Below the pieces are notes generated by a model. It did no database searches. It was given only the letters and a program-made list of their open reading frames with translations, and was not told the origin of the DNA. Made by a program: the position numbers and the translations under genes. Positions 10,320 to 19,830 of a DNA stretch of 64,000 bases are shown here, one piece after another. Within the stretch, counting starts at the first letter, position 1, and the number at the start of each line of letters is the position of its first letter. Origin of the DNA: Dryococelus australis (Eukaryota > Arthropoda > Insecta > Phasmatodea > Phasmatidae); contig CM056993.1 in NCBI GenBank assembly GCA_029891345.1, positions 111,962,623 to 112,026,622 on the forward strand. The letters are read 5' to 3'.

Positions 10320-10860
10320 CTTGATGTCACATTCACTGCCCTACTAGTTTCCCCAAACCCTTTCAAACTCTCTTGCCCTACTAGGCTCTCCCCTGCAGGA
10401 ACTGGATAGCCTCTGAAAGGCGTCGCATCTTTACAAGTGGTTTCATAATTTATGTTTACACTTTGGTTACAACCAAATTCAGCTCTGCCCTGGGAAACCC
10501 CTTAAAACTCAACTCACTGGCAGTTGTTGTGTTGACATTTAATGTGCACTTATGTTACCACTTTCTTCGTGTACACTTGGAAACCCCTTAAATTCACTCT
10601 GATTCGTTGTGTTGTTACAGGCATTAACAGAAAAACCCAGAAATGGTATTGCGGTACTACTTGTTTCCAGCCTCTCACTACTAGATGTTGAGTGTTCAGT
10701 CGGTGCAAAACCCTTACATGACAGTTCATTACTTTGGCTGGGTGTACCCTTGTTAGTGTTGTTCTCTTCAGTGTCCATGTTGACATTTTCCTGTGAACTC
10801 CCTGGTGAAATTCTCCGAAATCGCTGTGTTACTGGGCGTAATGTCGTCTCCTTGCCTCTC
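10320..10860 (-). other. Pol C-terminal tail with F-x-G-F repeats
   Basis: Behind the integrase the frame stays open to 10539 and reads a low-complexity Ser/Thr/Asn-rich tail. It contains the spaced motifs CKGFAPTEHST, FLGFSVNA and FKGFPSVHEE. Further in shifted frames, to about 10320, come PFRGYPVPAGES and SLKGFGETS. The spacing is about 25-30 residues. The matching region of copy 2 has the same kind of repeats. It could be part of the integrase polyprotein or a separate small protein. The family function is unknown to me. Confidence 0.6.
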
Positions 10861-11930
10861 TTCCCTACAGGTGGTCGGGCTATCCGCAGGTCACCACGGT
10901 GCCATTTCGTGACACGTCTGAGTCCCAACTTTACTAGATACATGGAATTTCCCATCTTTTCCACCACTCTCACTGGCCTTGTCCATTTAGGTGCCAGTCC
11001 AGCACAGTGCTTCTTCGCCCCGGCTGATAACGGGTTCTCTCTTACATACATGTACATTCCGGGTACAAGTTCGGGTGGCGCCCTCTTGCTATCCGGAACC
11101 CACACATTACAATAGCTGATCTTGTTCGCCCTGGCTTCCTCATGTATCTGCGCCTGGTGTTCAACAATTTGTTCAGGTGGTCTGGACAGGTTTTCGCGGG
11201 GTGCTCCGGGGGCACGGAGTTCGCGACCTTGTACCATCTCGGCGGATGTCTTTCCGGTTGCCGCATTCTCACTATTCTGTAGGAAAAACATTACCTCTGG
11301 GATCAATTCGGCCCACCTAGTATGATCCTCGCCTAACCGGACACGTAATTGGATTTTTATGTCTTGGTTACGTCTCTCGGTAGGGTTAGCCCTGGGATGG
11401 TATGCTGGGGTGGTACGTTGTTCTGTTCCCCACCTGGTGCAGTTGTCCCTCCATTTTCATCCTAAAAACTTTGTTCTATTGTCTGTCAACAAATACTCGG
11501 GGCGTCCCCACCTTGGGAAAAACTTGTTCTGCATTACCTGTGCGACAGTGTGGGCACAAACATTGCTGACGGGAAATGCCTTGGTCCAACGGGTAAACAA
11601 ATCCGTGGCATCAAAAATAAATCTTTCACCAGATTTTGTATGCGGGTACGGGCCCATGATGTCGATAGCTACTATTTTGAATGGCTCAGTTGGCATCCTT
11701 GGCTGTTGTGGAGCGACACTGTCTGCTCTCCGCGGCTCACGGGAGTTACATGTGATGCAGCTTTGTACATATTTCATGATGTCTCCTTGAATCCTTGGCC
11801 AGTGAATAAATTTCTGCACGTTCCTGTGTATTTGCTCGGATCCCAGGTGTCCATGCTCCAAACTGCCTTGTACATACTTTAACATAAGTTCCAATTTCTT
11901 TTTCGGTACATACATCTGCCATCGCGCACA
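10861..11930 (-). pseudogene. integrase of Gypsy family A copy 1
   Basis: It splices element cDNA into host DNA in the nucleus. The frame ending at 11457 has the zinc-binding HHCC region (HGHLGSEQIHRNVQ through CITCNSREP). It then has the catalytic core with AIDIMGPYP (first Asp, near 11660) and LLTDNRTKF (second Asp, near 11482). After a frameshift the third acidic site is read in NPTERRNQDIK near 11380. The frame 10539-11306 continues with the core end and a GPY/F-like module (LAPKWTRPVRVVEK, YLVKLGL). All three catalytic acids can be seen, but in two frames, so this copy is broken. Confidence 0.9.
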
Positions 11931-12774
11931 ATTACCAGGTGGTTTGTTTTATTTCTCTGTCCACTACCCTCCAGTGTTCTGTGTAACGTGTGGCACAGTG
12001 TTGTTGGTGTTGTGCGGCATCTGGGGAATTTTCTTTTGCAGTGTGTACCTCTTTTAACATGTCACGTACATTCAAGGAAACAAGTTCACCAGGTGGTGTG
12101 GCAACAATGTTTTCTACAACGAGAGTTTGTGTTTCTGCAGTTGGTATTGCACGGCATGGCGACTCTTCCCACTCCGCACGGTCAGTTACCGTTATATTCG
12201 GACAAGGATTCCTGGACAAGGCATCCGCGAGCTCATTGGTTTTCCCGCCATGTGTTCTACTTTGAAATCGTATTCCTGCAGTAACAGAGCCCAGCGAGCA
12301 AGTTTGCTTTTCCCGTTATGTATTCCCTCTAACCATACAAGACAGTGGTTGTAAGTTTTGAGTGTAACCTGCCTTCCTAGCAAGTATGGCCGGTACTTCC
12401 GCAATGCATGTACAATGCCTAAACATTCTTGTTCATTAACGTGATATTTACGTTCTGCATCCCCAAACTTGGCACTGTGGTAACTGATAATATGATTTTC
12501 TCCATGTGTTCCCTCCTGATACAACATGGCCCCAATGCCTTCTTAACTGGCGTCTGTTTGTACAACATTGGGTAACTCTAGGTTGATCCTAGATAGCGGA
12601 TTGCAGTTCTTGCAATGCAATTTTAATGTCTTTAAATGCTTGATCGGCTTCAGGTGTCCAGACAAATTTACGTTTCTCATAAAACAAAGCTGTTAACGGT
12701 GCAGTGGTTATGGAAAAGTTTGGGACAAATTCCTTTAACCGATTAATTAAGCCAGTGAACTTCCTGACTTGTTT
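11931..12774 (-). pseudogene. RNase H and connection region of copy 1
   Basis: RNase H removes the RNA strand of the RNA/DNA hybrid during cDNA synthesis. Seen here: NHIISYHSAKFGDAE, then KYHVNEQECLGIVHALRKY, the segment HCLVWLEGIHNGKSKLARW and FKVEHMAGK, which is the usual Gypsy RNase H order. After a frameshift near 12200 the linker to the integrase is read (from SRNPCPNITVTD to REIKQTTW). The upstream end (12590-12775) contains the RT thumb/connection in a different frame, with an in-frame stop near the expected RNase H first Asp. Confidence 0.85.
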
Positions 12775-13600
12775 TCATGATCTGGGTTTGGGTTTGTTTT
12801 GAATGTCCTGTATGTGTTGTTGTTCCGGCTCGTGTCCGTTTGCTGTTACATAATGTCCTAGAAACTCCATTCTATTCATACCCAACTTACACTTTTCCAC
12901 TTTGCACGTAAGTTTATTACGTTCGAGCCGTTCAAATACAAGGCTCAAATGGTGCAAGTGCTCTTCCCAGCTGTTAGACCAAACAAGTACATCATCCAAA
13001 TACGCCATCGCAAGGTCTCCAATAAATCCATCTACTACCTTAACCATTAAGTTCTGAAACATTTCAGGGGCACACTTTAAACCAAATTGCATGGCTACAA
13101 ACTGAAATTTACGTCCATGTGGGGTAGTAAAGGCTGTTTTCTTTCTGTCCTGTGGGCAGATAGGCACTTGCCAATATCCAGACTTAAAATCAAGTGATGT
13201 GAATACTGAAGTGGTCCTAATATTGACAAAGTGTCTTTCATGTTTATGACTGGTGGTGGCATGTTTACTGTAATTTTGTTAAAGGGGTGGAAATTGATAC
13301 TGAATCGCCATTGGCCATCTTTCTTTGGAGCAAGGGTAATATCTGAATTATAGAGACTTCGTGTTGGTTCATTAACGTTATCACTGAGCATCTCACATAC
13401 CTACTGGTAAATGACACTGCGAAAGAAAATATCTGGGTCTCGTGGCTTGGAGTACACCGGGTCCTCATGCATTGTGATGATTGCATGCTCCGTGACGTCG
13501 GTGCACTGCAACTTCCTCTCAGTGTGGAATACACTGGCATACTGTTCCAGCAGATGTTCCAGACATAGCTAATATGTGATGGGCACCTTGTGCTCAAAGT
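12775..13600 (-). pseudogene. reverse transcriptase of copy 1
   Basis: It copies the element RNA into DNA. Frame 13095-13391 carries the fingers (LAPKKDGQWRFSINF and KITVNMPPPVINMKD). After a frameshift at about 13150 the palm follows: FTTPHGRKFQFVAMQFGLK, then the YxDD catalytic box in AYLDDVLVWSNSW (12988-13003). Then comes the thumb, KVEKCKLGMNRMEFLGHYV. The catalytic Asp pair is intact. The copy is inactive because the palm is split between frames. Confidence 0.92.
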
Positions 13601-14070
13601 CAACAAGTGGCACAGCAGTTGTTGTGGTTGGTGGCGTTACTCCCATGCCGTAAACGGTCCATCGTACACGTGTCCCCACGTGCAGACCGATTCAGGTGCG
13701 GTTCTATCACAGCTTGGTTGTCAACAAGCCATGGCAGTCCCAAAATCACTTCTTCGCACAAGTCTGGAAAAATGTAAACATCGCACTTGGTACGCAGCTC
13801 TCTGATTCCTACCGTTATGTGCATAACACTTTATGCTTCTCCCTGTCGGTGTGTGGTAGCAAATTGTAAGCGCCTCGTTTGCACCCTAGTTTTTATAGCA
13901 TGTATCAAACCCTCACACACAAAGTTGTGACTAGTGGCAGTGTCATATACAGCTGTGACATTTTCCCCTATAAATTCAACACAGATCCTTAATTCTTTCA
14001 CGGTACTGTCAGTCACTTGAAACACTTTTGCACCTTCAGTAGGCGGATTGTTACGACCTGGCAGTGAGAT
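13600..14070 (-). pseudogene. aspartic protease of copy 1
   Basis: The retropepsin cuts the Gag-Pol polyprotein. The active-site segment reads VYDTATSHNFV near 13930, where DTGAT-type sequence is expected, so a Gly appears to be lost. A stop (TAA) follows after HRQGEA. The second hallmark, the ILG-type flap-to-C-terminus motif, is seen in the next frame (EEVILGLPWLVDNQAVIEP). It lies between Gag and reverse transcriptase as in other Gypsy elements. Confidence 0.8.
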
Positions 14071-14098
14071 TGGTGCAGGTGCTGTTTCGCCAACCTCC

Positions 14099-15228
14099 CT
14101 ACTTAGTTTCCTGACCTGTTGCCCTGGTAGAAGTTTTTGCGGTGACTGTTACGAATATTTGTTCCTTGTCCGCGGTTCTGCCTCGCAGGTGTAAACATTG
14201 GCGCCAGTCGCGTAATACCTGACAGCACTGTAGGTGTTGACGGGCGATGGTTTTGCCGCTGTGACTGCTATTCTTGGTTTGCGCATACATCCCTTTCATA
14301 CAAACACGCTTCTTCGTAAATTGTTCTACACTGACATGTGTCGCCCTCTGTAGATACGGCCTAATGTTAGGTGTTGATAACGCCATAATTTTCTTTAATA
14401 CCCCGCGTGTTACCTGTCCCGGGTGTAAACGCATATACAAGCCTAACTTGTGTTGGATGAATTTCTCGATTCCCTCGTGCTCTCTTTGTTGTTCGTGATG
14501 CAGTCGCGCTTGTGCCTGTGAAGCATCTCTTTCAGGGTCAAACTGACCTAGCAATCTCTTACAAAACTCTTCCCACATAACTCGATAGTCCCTGACCAAG
14601 TTCCACCATGTGGCAGTGGTTCCCTTTAACCTGTTGGCAGTTACCTCAGTCCAATTATCTCCATGCACACAATGCCTATGCAATTTTTCCTCACAAACAG
14701 TTAGGAATGTACCCGGGTCTTCTGAGTCATGCCTCGCAAAAGTTGGCAGTAATACATTGCGATCTGGCCCGGTTAAGTCCTGTGGCATGTATGTAACAAT
14801 TACTGGCAGCTGGGTTTCACCTCTGGTGTTGGTGGTGGTGCGATCTCAGCACTGTTTGTATTATGGCACTTGTCACAGTTTATAACACTATTGCGAGAGG
14901 TGGTAAACTCCGCAGGCCCTATTCATCATAAATGTGAATCTTTCTTACACTGTTGGCACTGCGCCCACTTCGTTTCCGCCCCGTCACATCCGGTGCGCAA
15001 GAACTGTCGTTGCTCTGATGGCATAGAGACGTTGTCGGAAGTGCATTGACAAAAGAGTTGCTCCCACATACTTCCATCAAATAAGTTAATTTCACTCAAT
15101 CTCCCACAATGCACGCATCATTCGATTGGCATGTCTAAGTAACTCGCGCTCGCATTCACGGGTGTTGCGGTTGCCGAAACCGATGTCTTGAGGGTTTCTC
15201 GCTGTTGTTCAGGCGTGGTGTTCACCAT
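14099..15228 (-). pseudogene. Gag of Gypsy family A copy 1, with Cys-rich N-terminal region
   Basis: Gag forms the particle that packages element RNA. I chose ATG 15226-15228 (MVNTTPEQQ), 54 nt inside the 5' LTR border. After a stop the frame reads Cys pairs CVHC, CQC, then CDGAETKWAQCQQCKK and CDKC, which suggests a zinc-binding N-terminal module. From 14788 comes the retrotransposon Gag core: QDLTGPDRNVLLPTFARHD, TFLTVCEEKLHRH, RLKGTTATWWNLVRDYRV and EEFCKRLLGQFD. Then follows a helical region with REHEGIEKFIQHKLGL. Several in-frame stops lie in the N-terminal third. No classical CCHC knuckle was found at the C-terminus. Confidence 0.85.
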
Positions 15229-15261
15229 TTTCTCGCGGTTGACATGGATGAAAACACTTGG

Positions 15262-15279
15262 CCCCACTTGGGAACACCA
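15262..15279 (-). promoter_or_regulatory. primer-binding site of copy 1
   Basis: In element orientation, TGGTGTTCCCAAGTGG starts 2 nt after the 5' LTR end. It begins with TGG, as expected for pairing with a tRNA CCA end. Copy 2 has TGGCATTCACAAATGG at the same position. I cannot name the tRNA. Confidence 0.7.
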
Positions 15280-15281
15280 GT

Positions 15282-17192
15282 TGATGCCATCGGGTGTGAC
15301 ACGAGACAAACAATGACACAAATACGTACTGATAATTTTGGCGCCAGAGGTGCTTCCCAATCACCGCACTATTGAGACTCAGGGTTCTCAGGGATGCTGT
15401 GGGTTCTGTGTGTCCATCTCACCCGTGCGTACTTACAAACACAAAACTTCTACTAAACATCACTTTGAAAATAATCACTTGATTAAATACATGTGGCTAG
15501 GACACTGTCACTACTGAATAAAAGAGGTAGGTTACTGATGCTTGCTTTTATTGTTACTATGCGTACATATCAACCTTCCAATGAAATTATGATTATCTCG
15601 GTCATGACTTGCCAATTCTGCTTGATGAATGATCTCACCAAGGTGTGTGAAAGCACAGCATTCACAAGGGAAGAGCGCCGACAGCCGCTAGGGTGGACTG
15701 ATGGTTTTACCCTGAAGACAGGACACGGTGAATTACAAATGAAACCCTTGATACATATTAACACGTGTGATTATTCCTCATCACTAATGCAAACTCGTTG
15801 GGGCTCGCCCTCCAGCACATGAGTAGTGTGGTGACTGCCTATACACAGAGCCGGCTAGGACGGGAATAATTGTACCGTACACTAATTACAAAATTACATA
15901 AACTCTGAAATGATACATGAAAGAATATGGGACACGAGATGAATATTCATAATAAACACACACATGTATGAAAACAAGCTTAGATGGCGTGAATGCCGCT
16001 GGATGAAGTTCATAGTGGACCACGTGGTGCAGGTGAAATTGCAATATTTCTGCATGGAAACAGCAAACTAAATTCAGACAAAAGATTATTCTTGCTGAGA
16101 CAATTATTCTCCTAACGATTGAAGTGGTTACAGGCTTGTAACATGCCTAATGGCGGTAAAATCAAACAGTAACGTGACCGCTTGGTAAAGTACAAAAAGC
16201 ATCAATTTATGTGAAAAGTACATTGAACTCTGAATAAAATTGACATAGAACCCTTAGTAAAATATTTCACATACGATGTTACATAAATAAACTCTCAAAA
16301 CGCGATGGTGGTGTATACAAAGACTTGGCGTCGGTTGGATAGATGGTTGTACATGATGTTGCCTAAATATATTCAAACACGAAAAATTACCCTCAAATAC
16401 TTACATAAAAACAAAGCTCTTAAAATTGTGCTTAGCAATAATGCAGAAGTTACAATGAAAGGCCATAAACATAAGGGGATGGCGCCTGATTCAAGTTGCG
16501 CGGGTCGTGTGACCTCTCTGACATCTTTCTCCTCATTTTCCTCGATTAAGTTAAAAATGCAGCAAGGTCCCAATAAGTTAATAAAGCAGAAGCATAATGC
16601 TGGGGAAAAATGTCTGGCAAAAATGTACGCAGGCAAAAGTTAACTGGTAAACTAAATAACTATGGAAACCTAAATCATTGAACAAAAGTTGTAGTGCGTA
16701 CGTGACAGACTCTTACCTCGCCAGCTCTTCTCGACAGACTGTCCAGAGACAGCATTGCATGTACCTACCATGGCCGCCTACGGGGTTCATGTAAGCAGAA
16801 GTGCTATGCTTGCCTAGTAAAATACTTTATTAATGAAAATAAAATGCCACAAATTAAATTAAGTATTGTTTTACATTTTTATAATTTTCTCATGAATTTC
16901 AATATTATTATAGTGTCTCTTTATGACGGCGTTGATGCCGGAATATTAGTGTTCTTAATCTCGGCACTCTGAATTTTATAACCAAACAAGTTTAAAATAG
17001 CAACAAACATTTGAAGACATTTTAAGACATACTAAACCCTGCAAATACAATAGAACACATTTTACACTGAAAAATAACATTTATATGAAAGTTCAAAATT
17101 ATTTGCCCCTTTGTGCACGTACGGGACACATGACACGTGCGTGGTGAGCACCGTAATAGGTTCTAGCACTGATCGGCTGTTAGCCGGTGTCA
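15282..17192 (-). repeat. 5' LTR of Gypsy family A copy 1
   Basis: A 1911-bp LTR; the outer end at 17192 reads ...gccggtgtca on the + strand and the inner end starts tgatgccatcgggtg. It is the long form, containing the roughly 717 bp that the 3' LTR lacks, and is close in size to the 1948-bp LTR of copy 2. Confidence 0.9.
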
Positions 17193-17539
17193 AAATAAAT
17201 TAAAGATTTCTGGTCTCCAAGTATCGTGCATTTGATTATGACGAGAGCCACATTTATGAGTTATTGGTTTCAATATCCATAAACACAAAAATAGACACAT
17301 TCATGAAATTGAGTATTCAGAAATGTGACGTTTCATTTTTAGTATTGCCTCCTACAAAATCTGTGTACACCAATAAAGTATCACGTAAACAAATTAAGAT
17401 GAAGGATATAATGAACTTAGCCAATAAATATGATCGATTGAGTGACATTTGGTACTACAACAGCTTACTACAATCTACCAGAACAGAAGTTAAAGGTGAT
17501 GAAACAAGTTCCACTGACGATGATGAACTTGGATGGTGA
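17193..17539 (+). pseudogene. transposase-like pseudogene, C-terminal part
   Basis: The open frame 17264-17539 ends with VLPPTKSVYTNKVSRKQIKM, KDIMNLANKYDRLSDIWYYN and an acidic tail. This resembles the C-terminus of the same uncharacterised insect transposase-like family as 7879-8883: a segment of basic residues, then a motif for a helical end ending before an acidic stretch. It starts directly at the outer border of the Gypsy LTR, so the Gypsy element split one gene. Confidence 0.5.
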
Positions 17540-18476
17540 GGAGGGGATACGTCATAACTGAATTTCAAGATTTTGAATTTTGCCATGATCGTGAATGTAA
17601 TGAAGCAGATGATTCCGTGAACTTTTTATATATGTTGGTTTGTTTTTTAACCAGAATACTGTACACAAAAATAGAGTTCTTAAGACTCCTATATTGTAAA
17701 CCATTACGCTTATATAACAGATTAAAATGTAAAAGTGATTATATAAGTATAAATATTTGTGCTCTAACTCAGTCTTAGCAACATGTTATACAATATTGAA
17801 CTCTAATTGTACACAGTTAAAATATTTAAATCAAGTTTTAATGCTGCATTATAATAAAAACCTATTAGTGTTTTTATTTACAACCTTTGTAGTGTAACTG
17901 TTTTTTTTTTAATAGTTATTTGTGTACGGTAAACAAAATGCCAGTTATAATAATTTTTTGGTACTTTTAAATCCATATGCTGAAAATTCAATGTGACAAA
18001 GCCAATGACTTTGACTTTATTTTTGTATTTATTTATTTTTGCTTAATTAAATACTTTCAACACATGTTCCATGTGCTATTTTATATCTAAAATCCACAGA
18101 ACATCTGAATACTTGAAATGTAAGTAAGCTAAAATGTTCAAACACCTGCCTTAAAATGAAACTTTGGCAATTTTTGGGCAAAGAGGATCTAGCTCCGATA
18201 CATTTCCTTTAATTTCTCAACTGTCATTCGATATTAAAGGGATTTCTGAATTCCAAATTAAGTATAGCGTGAAGTACTTTTGGAATTACATAATGGAAAC
18301 TTTAAACTAATAAATAATAATTTTTAAAACAGTTTTATTTGTTGTTTTCCCAAAAACTTCGAACATGTATACCAATCAATTTTGATGGAAACCCTTCAAT
18401 TTTCTTGAGTTATTGATGTAACTAGGCAACTATTCATTGACTAAAGGGTATTTTCATTTACTTTCCTGAAAAGCAC
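17540..18476. other. no gene; AT-rich sequence
   Basis: It has short frames only and many A/T runs. It is probably the 3' part and flank of the transposase-like element. Confidence 0.4.
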
Positions 18477-18598
18477 TGTTGTAGGGTAATAAGAGTGTTT
18501 TTTATACTTTATGAGACTCTCTCCCGTAGACACGTCTGCTCGGCACCATTGTCCAGATCTCACTGACTCCACCACGCGTTGTGCGCAAGGAAACAACA
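18477..18598 (-). repeat. short 3' LTR of the Mag-like element
   Basis: The + strand begins tgttgtaggg and ends ggaaacaaca, so the ends are TGTTG...CAACA. A purine run (aaaaaaggggaga in element orientation) lies directly inside. A TATA-like tataaaaaac is present. With no 5' LTR in the window the outer border is set by the inverted ends only. Confidence 0.65.
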
Positions 18599-18871
18599 TC
18601 TCCCCTTTTTTATTGAAAGGCTAATTACATGAACAGAAACAACTCCGCTTTCAACCTCTTACATTTACATCAAGAGTGTCAACATAACAAGAAAACTACA
18701 ACTGGGTTTAATTAATAGTAATACACAAACTGATATTTCATCAACACCTTTGAGTTCATTGAATGTCATTAACATAGTTACATAATCTCTCATCCAAGTT
18801 GGAGGCTCCATCTTCCTACTGGACCTTCGTAATTTGGTTGTTAAGTTTGTATTCTCAATAGGTCTACCCAG

Positions 18872-19830
18872 TCATCCCCTCCACTCGGGCTCATCCACTT
18901 CACTGCCCCCATTGTCTCTGTCGACTGCTGGAACATCTAGGTCTGCATCAGCGTTATCCAGGCTGGAGGGTGACCTGTGGTTTTCACCAATTCCAAGGTT
19001 GAAATTCCAGTCCACAGTGATCCTGTTATCAATGCCAGCCTGCTTCTCCCTACTAGGCCTCTTCTGATCCAACACACCTACTTGGGTTGGCACTAGGTAC
19101 TGTCTGTTACACCTGTAAACCGCACCCTCTACTTTGACTAAGTACGATCTGGGGTACTGAAGTTCCTCTGGTGTTCCCGTAACCTGTCCATGTGTTGTCC
19201 TATCCTGCATCCAAATATTTTCCCCCAGTCTCAATGGCTTCAGCTTCCGTACTCTGTGCCTCCGGTCATACCAGCATTTCTGTCCCTGTTTCGCGGTCAA
19301 TCTCTGCTTGCGTATTTTCTCAAACGTAGCATTATGGGGTGCTGTAAATGCTGGCACAGTACTTAATATTTTTCTCCCAAGCATGATTTCCAATGGAGAT
19401 AATCCACACTGCAGGGGTACACTTCGACAGGCTAACAAAGCTTCATGGGTGTCCTTGTTCTTCTTGAGGAGCATTTTGGCAGTCTTTACCGCTGCTTCGG
19501 CACAGCCGTTTGACTGGCTGTAATAGGGATGGATGCTGCAATTCTTATTAAGAGCTGGAAGATTTAGCAATTTGAAAAACTGTGAAAAATAATCTGCTAT
19601 GTGCAGGTACCATGGACTTCAACAAGTCCATGCCCACTTTTTGCCAAGGATACCGGGGTACCTCTTCTATGAGGAGTGGTTCCTTTGGGTTGCTGCGCTG
19701 TTGCACACAAGTGGTACAGTTTACGAGTGACTGCAGCGGCGTACTGAGTTCCAACCACCAGACTGTTTGCTGGGCAAGAGCTCTGCATTTGTAAATGCCC
19801 AGGTGTCCTTTATGTAACTTATCCAAAACA
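18872..19830 (-). pseudogene. integrase of the Mag-like element
   Basis: The zinc-binding region is read in 19548-19826: HKGHLGIYKCRALAQQ followed by CTTCVQQRSN, then KVGMDLLKS with the first catalytic Asp. The next frame (18872-19570) resumes at HPYYSQSNGCAEAAVKTAK, which holds the Glu site, and continues through a basic C-terminal module (LGENIWMQDRTTHGQ, then YLVKVEGAVYRCN) and an acidic tail. The stretch with the second Asp, normally about 50-60 residues, is absent between SRLFFTVF and the resumed core. This integrase could not work. Confidence 0.88.

Larger units (their letters stand above)
8884..17192 (-). mobile_element. Ty3/Gypsy LTR retrotransposon, family A copy 1, complete with both LTRs
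   Basis: Two direct LTRs (8884-10095, 15282-17192) flank gag, protease, reverse transcriptase, RNase H and integrase in that order on the minus strand, the order of Ty3/Gypsy elements. LTRs begin TGACACCGGC and end GCATCA or GCGTCA in element orientation, a TG...CA pair. A primer-binding site lies 2 nt inside the 5' LTR and a purine tract next to the 3' LTR. The flanks (tgtat on the left, aaata on the right) show no clear target duplication. Pol is broken by several frameshifts and Gag by stops, so the copy is not autonomous. It interrupts the transposase-like pseudogene. A second copy lies at 33430-40870. Confidence 0.93.

Noticed and set aside
10609-11115. 168-codon + strand open frame opposite the integrase end
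   Set aside because: It is the antisense of the better-supported integrase and F-x-G-F tail; no family resemblance.
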